Assembly: GCA_035294145.1 (NCBI GenBank) | Contig: DATGLL010000073.1 | Coordinates: forward strand, 1 to 42,532 | Direction of reading: 5' to 3' | Source: CADDZO01 sp035294145 | GTDB lineage: Bacteria; Chloroflexota; Dormibacteria; Dormibacterales; Dormibacteraceae | Length of the DNA: 42,532 bases | Shown here: piece by piece, positions 1-8,717 of the stretch | Numbering within the stretch: the first letter of the stretch is position 1 | How the letters are laid out: each line of letters begins with the position of its first letter | Notes under the pieces: model-generated | Databases searched by the model: none | The model's input: the letters and a program-made list of their open reading frames with translations, nothing else | What the model was told of the DNA's origin: nothing | Translations under genes and position numbers: made by a program

Positions 1-1088
<1,088 letters not shown>

Positions 1089-1281
1089 AGACAGGAGCCC
1101 AAGGCTCTCAGCCCTGAGTCCCGTGGACTCTCAGAGTCTTTCCCACTCTTCAGTTGTCAAGGTGCTGAGCCATCCCACCCCGCTGCTCGCCAGCGGGGGA
1201 GAGTATACCTCGCTCGTCGACCCGGCTGCTGGCCCCCTCCGATTCGGGAGGGCGGGGACCCGCGGCCGGCAGCGCGAAGCC

Positions 1282-1310
1282 ATTGTACAGCCGCCCCCAA
1301 CTAGACGCAA
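1282..1310 (-). promoter_or_regulatory. probable rRNA promoter (-35 TTGCGT, 17-nt spacer, -10 TACAAT)
   Basis: On the minus strand TTGCGT (1305-1310) and TACAAT (1282-1287) are separated by exactly 17 bases, about 195 bases upstream of the 16S 5' end. The -10 matches the sigma-70 consensus at 5 of 6 positions; the -35 is weaker. A TTGACAACTGAA stretch near 1149-1160 resembles leader/boxA-proximal sequences upstream of rRNA genes. A second AT-rich patch at about 1351-1373 could be another start site. Inferred from sequence only. Confidence 0.5.
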
Positions 1311-1439
1311 GCTCCGACCGTCGATGCCGTGCCGTTCCCGAGCGGCCGCTTTTTTGTTATATCGCTTATACCACGTCGACGGGGGGTTCAAACCTCCCGC
1401 CTGACCTCTCAGCCCCTGCCCCAGGCTGGCCGAGGGGGC

Positions 1440-2045
1440 CTAGAAGGCCCGACGTCCGCTCAAGGCCTTGGCCAGGGTCAGCTCATCCGCGTACTCGAGG
1501 TCCCCCCCAACGGGCAAGCCATGGGCAGGCCGGGTCACCTGAACGCCGAGGGGGGCAAGGGCTCGGCTGATGTAGACCGCCGTCGCCTCCCCCTCAATGT
1601 CCGCGTCCGTGGCGATGATGACCTCCTTCACCGCTTCGCTCCTCGCCCGCTCGACGAGTTCAGGCACGTGGATGTCCTCGGGCCCCACGCCGTCGATGGG
1701 CGAGATCACCCCCTGGAGCACGTGGTAGAGGCCGTGATACTCGCCCGTGCGCTCGATCGCCAGCAGGTCCAGCGAGGACTCCACCACGCAGATGGTCCCC
1801 TGATCCCGATGCCCCGATCGGCAGATCGCGCAGAGCGGACCCTCGGCGATGTTCCAGCACCGCTCGCAATGACCGATGCGTCGCCTCACCTCCAGGATCG
1901 CCTGGGCCAGCGCCTCGGCCCGAGCCGGCTCGGCTCGGAGGATGTGGAAGGCCAGCCGCTGCGCGGTCTTGGGACCGACGCCGGGAAGGCGTGAGAGCTC
2001 TTGGATCAGCGTCTCCAGGGGAGCTGGCAGCGAGGTCACGACCAC
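1440..2045 (-). CDS. recR: recombination mediator protein RecR
   Basis: RecR acts with RecF/RecO to load RecA at single-strand gaps. The 201-residue protein has the family layout: an N-terminal helix-hairpin-helix (LSRLPGVGPKTAQRLAF), a four-cysteine zinc finger (C60, C63, C72, C75) and a Toprim domain (ATDADIEGEATA, then a C-terminal GGDLEYADE block). Length is typical. The GTG at 2045 lies only 2 bases after GAGGAGG, so the GTG two codons later (2039), 8 bases from the Shine-Dalgarno, may be the true start. It is last in the dnaX-ybaB-recR cluster, 120 bases after ybaB and upstream of the rRNA operon. Confidence 0.96.
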   Translation of the reverse strand: MVVTSLPAPLETLIQELSRLPGVGPKTAQRLAFHILRAEPARAEALAQAILEVRRRIGHCERCWNIAEGPLCAICRSGHRDQGTICVVESSLDLLAIERTGEYHGLYHVLQGVISPIDGVGPEDIHVPELVERARSEAVKEVIIATDADIEGEATAVYISRALAPLGVQVTRPAHGLPVGGDLEYADELTLAKALSGRRAF

Positions 2046-2165
2046 GACCTCCTCGTGACCACGCCGGTCTCCTTCCTCCCCGCATCGGGACGACCATCGC
2101 CATCGTCGAGCGTTCCCTGGCGCCCATCGGTGGCGCCCCTCCTAGCCTCCACGGCCATGGGCGGC

Positions 2166-2474
2166 TCAGATCAAGCCCGGAGGCAGGCCCAGATCGGCGG
2201 CGACGGCCTGCATTCGGCTCGCCGCCAGCTCCCGGGAGCGATCCAACGCCTCGTTGACCGCCGCCACCACCAGGTCCTGCAACATCTCGATGTCCGAGGT
2301 AACCTCCGGCTCCACCGTCACCGAGAGCAATCGCTGCTGACCGTTGACCACGACCCGGACCGCTCCTCCGCCAGCGGAGGACTCGATCCGCTCTGTTTCA
2401 AGCTCGGTCTGCACCTTGGCCAGGCGGCTCTGCATCTTCTGCACCTGCTGGAGCATCCTCATCTGGTTCTGCAT
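2166..2474 (-). CDS. ybaB: YbaB/EbfC family nucleoid-associated protein
   Basis: Small DNA-binding protein of the YbaB/EbfC family, 102 residues, the normal length. The N-terminus is a Met/Gln-rich helix (MQNQMRMLQQVQKMQ), followed by the conserved beta-strand region GGGAVRVVVNGQQ and a C-terminal helix containing DLVVAAVNEAL. Its start is 3 bases from the dnaX stop, so it is co-transcribed and probably translationally coupled. The dnaX-ybaB-recR linkage is conserved across many bacteria. Its exact role is not established; homologues bind DNA as dimers and are linked to nucleoid organisation and recombination. Confidence 0.94.
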   Translation of the reverse strand: MQNQMRMLQQVQKMQSRLAKVQTELETERIESSAGGGAVRVVVNGQQRLLSVTVEPEVTSDIEMLQDLVVAAVNEALDRSRELAASRMQAVAADLGLPPGLI

Positions 2475-2477
2475 CGG

Positions 2478-4001
2478 TCACGTCTCCTTCAGTGGGCGCA
2501 CCCGTACGACTTTGCCCTCCAGCTTGCGCAGCGCCGCCACGACCACCGGCGCCTCCTCTGGGGTACGGGGTCGAGACCCACCCCGGGCCGCCGAGGTCGA
2601 TTCCAGCAGGCGGAGCTCGACGCTGGCCTCCTCACCAAGCCAGTCACGCACTCGCGCCTCGACCTCACCTTGATGCTCGAGCGCCCGTCGATAGTGCCAA
2701 TCACGACGCTGCGGGAACGAGAGGATCAGACGATTCCCGTCCCGCTCCGCGCGCGCCTCGCGGAAGCAGGCTCGCGTCTTCAGCTCCAGCGAGCTCAGGA
2801 TCTGACGCCAGCCCTCAAGCGGGTCTCCTGCCTCCCCATCCCCCGGGGCCGATGGTGGCCTTGGCTCCGCCGGTGGGGTTGGGCCTTGAGAGGCTGAGCC
2901 AGCCTCCCGCTGGCTGGTCGGAGGTGCCACCTGGGAGGGCGCGGGACCAGGAGTGGGGGAAGCGACCTCAACCGCCAGCCGGACCAGGGCCGCCTCCACC
3001 AGGAACCTGGGCTCGGCATGTCGACGAACCTCCCCGTCGAGATGCAGCAGGGCGTCGAGGATCGAGGACAGCCGATCCCGCGCGGATCGATCCCCCTCGT
3101 CGATCGCCCGCACGAGCCGATCTCTCGTCCGCTCCATCAGGCCCCTCACGACCTGTCGGAGCTCGCCCCCGCCTTCGTACACCTCCCCCAGGATCCGAAG
3201 CGCCTCCCCAGCGCGCCCCGCAAGCACCTGGTCCAGGAGCCGATCGATCTGGGCGGGGTCGGCTACGCCCAGCAGGTCCCGTGCCGCCGCCACGGTGATG
3301 GCTCCTGCCAGCGGCACGAGCTGATCCATGAGCCCGATCGCGTCCCGCATCGACCCCTGGGCCACGTGCGCGATCAGGACGAGCGCCTCGGGCTCGGCCT
3401 CGATCCCCTCGCTCGCCGCGATGTGCGCCAAGCGGCTCACCACCTGCTCCTCGGAGAAACGTCGGAACACGAACTGCTGGCAACGACCCAGCACCGTCGC
3501 CGGCACCTTGTTGGCCTCGGTGGTGCAGAGCACGAACACCACGTGACCCGGCGGTTCCTCGAGCGTCTTGAGCAGGGCGTTGAAGGCCTCTGTGGTCAGC
3601 ATGTGGGCCTCGTCGATGATGTAGACCTTCTTCCGCCCCAGAGCTGGCGCGAGGTTGACCTTCTCCCGCAGGTCCCGAATCTCGTCGATCCCTCGATTCG
3701 AGGCCGCATCGATCTCGATCAGGTCGAGGGCGGAGCCATTTTGGACCTGCAGGCAGGACTCGCAGCGGTTGCAGGGCTCGGCCGTTCCCGGGGCTCGTTG
3801 CAGGCAGTTCACCGCCTTGGCCAACAGCCGAGCGGTGGACGTCTTGCCCGTGCCCCGGCTCCCGGAGAACAGGTAGGCATGGGCCACCCGATCGGCCGCA
3901 ATCGCCGCCTGGAGGGCGCGGAGCGTGGCCTCCTGGCCGACCAGGTCGGCGAAGGTCTGGGACCGATACTTGCGATAAAGACTCTGGTATGCCGTCACCA
4001 T
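2478..4001 (-). CDS. dnaX: DNA polymerase III gamma/tau subunit
   Basis: Clamp-loader ATPase of the replicative polymerase. From the ATG at 4001 the protein is 507 residues. It has Walker A GSRGTGKTS (about 47-55), a zinc module with C66, C77, C80 and C83, Walker B/DEAH (IIDEAH, ending near 133), and a sensor/arginine-finger region LGRCQQFVFRR. These are followed by domain III, a Pro/Ala-rich linker and a C-terminal domain ending near the ybaB start. The reading frame stays open upstream to 4199, but that stretch is the SRP RNA, and the family begins with the YQSLYRKYRSQTF motif just after this ATG. No slippery A-run for a gamma-producing frameshift is evident. Confidence 0.96.
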   Translation of the reverse strand: MVTAYQSLYRKYRSQTFADLVGQEATLRALQAAIAADRVAHAYLFSGSRGTGKTSTARLLAKAVNCLQRAPGTAEPCNRCESCLQVQNGSALDLIEIDAASNRGIDEIRDLREKVNLAPALGRKKVYIIDEAHMLTTEAFNALLKTLEEPPGHVVFVLCTTEANKVPATVLGRCQQFVFRRFSEEQVVSRLAHIAASEGIEAEPEALVLIAHVAQGSMRDAIGLMDQLVPLAGAITVAAARDLLGVADPAQIDRLLDQVLAGRAGEALRILGEVYEGGGELRQVVRGLMERTRDRLVRAIDEGDRSARDRLSSILDALLHLDGEVRRHAEPRFLVEAALVRLAVEVASPTPGPAPSQVAPPTSQREAGSASQGPTPPAEPRPPSAPGDGEAGDPLEGWRQILSSLELKTRACFREARAERDGNRLILSFPQRRDWHYRRALEHQGEVEARVRDWLGEEASVELRLLESTSAARGGSRPRTPEEAPVVVAALRKLEGKVVRVRPLKET

Positions 4002-4029
4002 GGCGTCCGGGGTGGCCGCGCACCCTCCG

Positions 4030-4285
4030 TCGATCGCGACGCCCCCAGCGGTGCCCGAGCTTCCAGCTCCAGCCAGGATACCTGCGGCACCCCCGGGCTG
4101 CCTCCTTACCGCTGCTTCCTCCCGGACCTGACGGGGTTCAGAGACCCAGGCTGCGCAGGGCCCAACCTTCTCAGCTTTCCACCCGGGCCCTGGCTGCAAG
4201 CGCGGACCTCGGGAAGGAGTTCGACCCGGCTATGGCGGATTGCCGGTGCAGGGAACCGCCAGCTCCCCGTCTAGCGCGGCCTCCC
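4030..4285 (-). ncRNA. ffs: signal recognition particle RNA, large bacterial (Alu-domain) type
   Basis: The minus strand has the SRP domain IV signature GGTCCGGGAGGAAGCAGC (about 4111-4128), which binds Ffh. About 140 bases 5' of it is the Alu-domain motif GCTAGACGGGGAGCTGGCGG (4256-4275), followed by a second conserved segment GGCAATCCGCCATAGCC. The long central helix is supported by pairs such as GCCCG/CGGGC and CCTGCG/CGCAGG on either side of domain IV. This is the ~260-270-nt scRNA type known from Bacillus and Clostridia, not the short 4.5S type. The ends are approximate (5' near 4285, 3' near 4030). It lies directly upstream of dnaX, the same arrangement as scr-dnaX in Bacillus subtilis. 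Confidence 0.9.
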
Positions 4286-4290
4286 ACAGT

Positions 4291-5115
4291 CTACGGCGGA
4301 GCACCAGAGCCAGGAGCGGCACGCCCGCCGCAACGAGCGCCCAGGATCTCCCGCCGGTTGCTCCAAAACAGGTTGGCGAACGTGGCCAGGGCGGCCACCG
4401 GGATCAGGACCTCGCCTGCCCAGCGGATCTGGACCGTGGGATAGCCGAGGCCATGGAAGAGGGCGATCCCCCCGAGGAGGACTCCGATCAGCGTCGTCGA
4501 CGCCTGGCCCAGGGGGGTGTGGTGGAGTCGCGGTTGGCGTCGGCCGAGCAGGAGCAAGGCCCCGGCCAGGGCGGGCAGTCCATAGCGCGCCAGCACCACC
4601 CCGGCAAGCCAGCCCGGATAGGCGCCACCGGCGGCCAGGCCGACCGCCACGGCGCCGAAGAAGATCCCGTCCACCAGAGGGTCCAACGCCCCGCCCAGGC
4701 GGCTGGGCTGATGGAGCGATCTGGCCACGGCACCGTCCACGAGGTCGCTCGCACCCGCGAGCACCACCACCCAGGCCAGGTCGACCAGGTCGCCGGGAGC
4801 GGCGGCATAGACCAGGGCAAAGGCCGCCAGGTGCGCCCGTACCAGGCTCACCTGGTTGGCCACGCCGGGCAAGAAGACGCCGATCGCGACCAATCCGACG
4901 AACCAGGCCAGCAGCCAGGGCCAGGCCGGAGGGCGGGTCCGAGACAGCCAGATCAGGTCAGCGGCCAGGAGGCAACCGCTGCCGATCAGCCCGGTCGGCG
5001 TGGGCCCGATCCCGCCGCTCCATCCCCGCCCTCCACCTCCCCCCACGCCTCCCATCACGACCCGCCGGAGCTCGCCCATGCGGCGCGAGGCCACCGTCCG
5101 CCGACGGCCCCTCAC
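4291..5115 (-). CDS. CDP-alcohol phosphatidyltransferase family membrane protein
   Basis: Integral membrane enzyme that transfers a phosphatidyl group from CDP-diacylglycerol to an alcohol; phosphatidylglycerophosphate synthase is the commonest relative. The complete catalytic signature D(x2)DG(x2)AR(x8)G(x3)D(x3)D is present, beginning at DLVDGAVAR and ending at DPLVDG. It is surrounded by several hydrophobic segments (LLAWFVGLVAIGVFL; GWLAGVVLARYGLPALAGALLLL). The GTG at 5115 is chosen because GGAGG sits 6 bases upstream; GTG 5121 abuts the SD and is too close. The N-terminal ~30 residues are Gly/Arg-rich and unlike the family. The substrate alcohol cannot be read from sequence. The stop lies a few bases from the SRP RNA 5' end. 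Confidence 0.85.
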   Translation of the reverse strand: MRGRRRTVASRRMGELRRVVMGGVGGGGGRGWSGGIGPTPTGLIGSGCLLAADLIWLSRTRPPAWPWLLAWFVGLVAIGVFLPGVANQVSLVRAHLAAFALVYAAAPGDLVDLAWVVVLAGASDLVDGAVARSLHQPSRLGGALDPLVDGIFFGAVAVGLAAGGAYPGWLAGVVLARYGLPALAGALLLLGRRQPRLHHTPLGQASTTLIGVLLGGIALFHGLGYPTVQIRWAGEVLIPVAALATFANLFWSNRREILGARCGGRAAPGSGAPP

Positions 5116-5121
5116 CGACAC

Positions 5122-5655
5122 CCTCCGAGAGGAGCGCCAGTCTCAGGTAGCGACGGGATCGGAGCATCAGGCAAGGTCCAGGGCCTCCCGATCACACCGG
5201 CGGAGGCGCGGCCCGGGCCGAGGCCGGAGCACCGCAAGCGTCGCGCCACAGGGCTGCGTCGCTGGCCTCGGGAAGGGACCATCCGCCCCCACCGGCGACT
5301 CGCCACAAACCCGCCCTCCACCGAGATGGGCAGCCCATCGCGGCCAGGTGGAGATCCCACCCGCGACGGCGGGGACGGTCCTCCCCAGAGCACGGGCGGC
5401 CGATCGCAGCCTTCGACCATCACCTCATCGCATGGTGCCAGAGCCAGGATCCACACGGGCGTCGCGCCGCTGACGAAGGGGCCTGGGGGGCGACCTCCGC
5501 CTCCCAGCCCGCCCCCGCTCCCTCCTCACAACCGGGCCTCGAACGACGATTAGCAGGGGCAGCGAGCACCGAGCAGGTCCCCCCCGGCCGCTCGCGCTGG
5601 CCGGCCCCCCCATGGTCATCGGGTCGGGCTGCTCCCGAGGAGGTGGAGGCAGCGG
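5122..5655. other. about 530 bp without a convincing gene
   Basis: This interval lies between the CDP-alcohol transferase start and the nuoN stop. A minus-strand open frame of 114 codons (5112-5456) exists, but its codon third positions lack the strong GC bias of the neighbours and I recognise no motif in it. No tRNA, repeat or clear terminator is visible. It should contain the promoter for the CDP-alcohol transferase. Confidence 0.4.
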
Positions 5656-7056
5656 TCAGGGCAGGCCGAGTGCGGTCGCCCCCTGCACGGCGAGATCGTG
5701 GAGGGGGAAGGCGAAGAGGCCGTAGGCGAGCACGATCCCCCCCACCAGCAGGCCTCCCGACATCCATCCACGCAGGTCGGGCCCGCGGCCGCGCCGCCGC
5801 TGCGCATCCCCCTCCGCTTGCAGGTACGCGGGGTGCAGGACCCCGACCAGGCCAGCCAGGGAGAGGACCCAGCCGAGCAGGGCGGCGGCGAGGAGCCAGA
5901 TCATCCCCGAGCGGACCAGCTCCGTGGCCACCGCCACCTCGCCGTAGAAGCCGGCCAGAGGGGGCACACCGGCCAGGGAGAGCACGACCATGCCAAGGCC
6001 CAGCAGGCGGCCGCTCCGGTGGCCGTCGAGGCGGGCCAGGTCACGCGCCACCTCGACGGTGCCGACCAGGGCCGGGGCCGAGGTGGCGGCGATCGTGGTT
6101 CCTCCCAGGAGGAACAGGGCGGCGGCCGAGCCCCGCAGGTCGTGCGTGGCCAGCCCGGCCGCTATCCATCCCACCTGCCCCACGCCGAGCCAGGCCACCG
6201 TCGCCCGCGGGGAGCGCACCGCGATCACCGAGAGCCCGGCCAGCAGGAGGGTGGCCACGGCCAGGATCGCCAGCCACGGTGTCCAGGTCACCGCCACCGC
6301 GTTCAGAACCGCGAGCAGCCTGGCAGCGACGATCGCCGCCCCTCCCACCAAAAGCCCGCCCAGACAGCCAGCCCCCACCGGTGCGGCCCCCAGCGCGCCC
6401 TCCACGGTCAGGACCTGGAACGGCACCAACCCCAGGGGCACCGCGACCCCTGCCAGCGCGATCAGCACCACGATGGCGAGGGGGAAGGAGGCCGCGCTCG
6501 CGGGGAGTCCGGCCTGCACCCCGCTGAGCCAGAGGCTTCGGGTCACGATCCCGAGCGCTCCGAAGCCGACCGCGGTCAACCCCGCCGCCACCCCGGCCAC
6601 GGGCAGCAGGCGTGAGCGCGCGTCCCGAGCCGTGAGGCCAGCCGCCGCCACCGCCCCGAGGCTGGCGAGCTGGAGCCCGACCCAGAGGGCCACCAGGCTG
6701 GTCGCGGACGCTGCCACCATGCCTCCCAGGACGGTGAGGAAGGCCAGCGGCAGGCCAAGACGGCCCCAGGGCACCTCGAGGCCGGCCCCATCCTCGGTCG
6801 TCGAGGCCACGGCCCCGAGCAGCGCCAGGAGGAGCACGACCTTGGAGAAGAGCGCGAAGCGGTCCTGCCGCCAGACCGACCCAGGGAGGTCCCCAACCGC
6901 GGCCCCGAGCCATAGCTCCAGGCCCAGCGCCACGAGCGCGGCGAGGAACGCGCCCACGCGTAGCCAGGGTCGGCCGGCACGCCGTCGTACCGCCATGACG
7001 AGCGCCAGGGCCGCGACCGCGACCACCAGCTCGGGCAGGAGGACGAGGATGCTCAT
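5656..7056 (-). CDS. nuoN: NuoN-like complex I membrane subunit lacking key proton-channel residues
   Basis: Multi-helix protein of 466 residues of the antiporter-like (Mrp/NuoL-M-N) family. The landmark LVALWVGLQLASL aligns with the NuoN helix carrying the essential Glu (GLELLSL), here Gln. GLVPFQV replaces KxxLVPFHxW, so the Lys and His are both lost. GVPPLAGFYGEV replaces GxPPTAGFxGKF, so the Lys becomes Glu. The ATG at 7056 overlaps the nuoM stop as ATGA; the frame is open further upstream but that is nuoM coding sequence. There is no Shine-Dalgarno, since the preceding bases are a C-rich hexamer repeat, so initiation probably depends on coupling. Family assignment is firm; a pumping role is doubtful. 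Confidence 0.85.
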   Translation of the reverse strand: MSILVLLPELVVAVAALALVMAVRRRAGRPWLRVGAFLAALVALGLELWLGAAVGDLPGSVWRQDRFALFSKVVLLLALLGAVASTTEDGAGLEVPWGRLGLPLAFLTVLGGMVAASATSLVALWVGLQLASLGAVAAAGLTARDARSRLLPVAGVAAGLTAVGFGALGIVTRSLWLSGVQAGLPASAASFPLAIVVLIALAGVAVPLGLVPFQVLTVEGALGAAPVGAGCLGGLLVGGAAIVAARLLAVLNAVAVTWTPWLAILAVATLLLAGLSVIAVRSPRATVAWLGVGQVGWIAAGLATHDLRGSAAALFLLGGTTIAATSAPALVGTVEVARDLARLDGHRSGRLLGLGMVVLSLAGVPPLAGFYGEVAVATELVRSGMIWLLAAALLGWVLSLAGLVGVLHPAYLQAEGDAQRRRGRGPDLRGWMSGGLLVGGIVLAYGLFAFPLHDLAVQGATALGLP

Positions 7057-8717
7057 GGTGAGGGTGAGGGTGAGGGCGCCGTCGGCGACGCGGACGGGGT
7101 CGGCGACGGCGAGGGCTTCGGGGAGGGTGGGGTCGGGGGCGCGTAGGGAGCAGCGAGATCGGCCGTGGGTGAGTTGACGATGTTGACCAGACCCTGATCG
7201 AGGAAGATCGGGTTCCCGAACAACTGGGGACCGCTCGGGACCAGGCCCACCCACAGCAGCGCCCCCACCAGCACCCCCAAGCACCAGGACTCGGCCAGCG
7301 AGGAGTCCGCAGGCGAAGGGGCATCAGGGTTGGGGGGCCCGAAGGCCACCCGCTGCATGAGGCGAGCCACCGCCATGCCCCCCAGCACGAGGCCGGCGGC
7401 GACCAAGAAGGCAGCCCACACCTGGGTCCTGAACGAGCCGAGGAACACCATCACCGCCCCAGGGAAGGTGGCCAAGAAGGGCATCCCCAGCACGGCCAAG
7501 CAGCCCGTCAGCAGGAGCCAGGTCAGCTTGGGCATGCGGCCGGCAAGGCCGGCGGCCACACCCAGCTCACGGGCCTGGGCCCGTTCCGAGAGGACGATGG
7601 CCGCCCCCACCACCAGAGCGGCAGCGAGGCCACCGCCGAAGAGCAGCATCACCGTGCCATCCAGCGAGAGCGGGGTCAGTCCGGCGACGCCCAGGATCGT
7701 CACCGCCCCTGGGATCAGGGCAAGGTAGGCGGCCAGGCGGCGTAGGTCACGGGTGCCCAACGCGGCCACCACCGCGTAGATCGCCGTCAGGGCGGCCAGG
7801 GCTCCAAGGTAGGGGGCAAGGGCGCGGGCCCCGCTCGGCTCGGCCCCGACCAGCAGGCGAACCAACACGTAGCCCCCCAACCGGCTCACCGCCCCGATGG
7901 TCAGGATCGCGACCCCGGCCGGGGCCTCGGCCACCGCCTCACGGACCCAACCATGGGCCGGCACCAGCGGCAGCCTGGTGGCCACCGTCACGGCGAGCGC
8001 CACTCCCACCAGCACCTGCACGGTGACGCTCGAGACCGGCTTGGCCAGCGTCCCCAGGTCGAAGCTCGACGCCCCGCTGGCGTCGTACAGGAGGAGGACG
8101 GCGAGCAACAAGGTCGCCGCCCCCACACCCCAGGCAACGAGCAAGCGGGCCGCCGCCGCCGGCCCTCGAGCGCCCGCCCAACCGGCGACCAGGAGCCCGA
8201 CCGGGAGGATGCCGGCCGTCCAGAAGAACAGCAGGAGGAAGGAGTCCTGGGCCGCGAGGACGCCGTTGGCGGCGGCCTCGGCGAACAGGAGCAGGGAGAA
8301 GTAGGGCCGGCCTCGCTCGCGAACCTCCCAGGAGGCCAGGACCGCGCACACGAAGACCAGACCGTTCAGCACCAGCAAGGCCATGCTGATGCCATCGACG
8401 CCCAGGTGGTAGCTCACCCCTAGCCGTGGCATCCACGGCATCCGCTCCTCGAACTGCAGCCCGCTGGTGAACGACTGGAACTGCGAATAGCCGGCCATGG
8501 CCAGCGCCAGCACCCCCAGCGTGGTCCAAAAGGCCAGCCCCCACGGCAGCCGACGCATGCCCCGGGGCTCGGGGACGACGGCGATGACCAGCGCCACCAC
8601 CGCCGGCCCCCAGACCATCAGGCTGAGCAGGAAGCTGAAGCCGATGACGTTGGTTCCCAGCGGGGTGGGGGTGGGGCTGGGCGAGGGCGTCGCCTGGAGG
8701 AGGACGCCGATCACCAC
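7053..8717 (-). CDS. nuoM: NuoM-like complex I membrane subunit lacking key proton-channel residues
   Basis: Antiporter-like membrane subunit, 554 residues. LVPAHGWVREAVAEAPAG aligns with the family signature VPxHGWLPDAHxxAPTAG, and RLGGYVLVR with LLKxGxYGLLR. Essential positions differ: FFWTAGILP replaces FWEMMLVP (Glu to Thr), TRLPLVP replaces VKMPVVP (Lys to Arg), AVSRLGGY replaces LLK (Lys to Arg), and the TM12-region Glu of FVGEF is Gly (FPGAVM). Both ends carry Pro/Ser/Thr repeats: SPSPTPTP near residue 12 and a ~30-residue tail ending SPSPSP. The start is GTG at 8717 or 8714; the latter gives a GTGA overlap with the nuoL stop. Middle gene of a coupled LMN trio. Confidence 0.86.
   Translation of the reverse strand: MVIGVLLQATPSPSPTPTPLGTNVIGFSFLLSLMVWGPAVVALVIAVVPEPRGMRRLPWGLAFWTTLGVLALAMAGYSQFQSFTSGLQFEERMPWMPRLGVSYHLGVDGISMALLVLNGLVFVCAVLASWEVRERGRPYFSLLLFAEAAANGVLAAQDSFLLLFFWTAGILPVGLLVAGWAGARGPAAAARLLVAWGVGAATLLLAVLLLYDASGASSFDLGTLAKPVSSVTVQVLVGVALAVTVATRLPLVPAHGWVREAVAEAPAGVAILTIGAVSRLGGYVLVRLLVGAEPSGARALAPYLGALAALTAIYAVVAALGTRDLRRLAAYLALIPGAVTILGVAGLTPLSLDGTVMLLFGGGLAAALVVGAAIVLSERAQARELGVAAGLAGRMPKLTWLLLTGCLAVLGMPFLATFPGAVMVFLGSFRTQVWAAFLVAAGLVLGGMAVARLMQRVAFGPPNPDAPSPADSSLAESWCLGVLVGALLWVGLVPSGPQLFGNPIFLDQGLVNIVNSPTADLAAPYAPPTPPSPKPSPSPTPSASPTAPSPSPSP

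Noticed and set aside
1345..1356. AGCGGCCGCT followed by six T as an intrinsic terminator on the plus strand
   Set aside because: The stem would be only about 3-4 bp and no plus-strand gene precedes it.
3018..4274. 418-codon plus-strand frame opposite dnaX
   Set aside because: Shadow of dnaX and of the SRP RNA; the high GC content produces long antisense frames throughout the window.
5112..5456. 114-codon minus-strand frame in the gap before nuoN
   Set aside because: No recognisable domain, weak third-position GC bias, Pro/Arg/Gly-rich composition typical of chance frames here.
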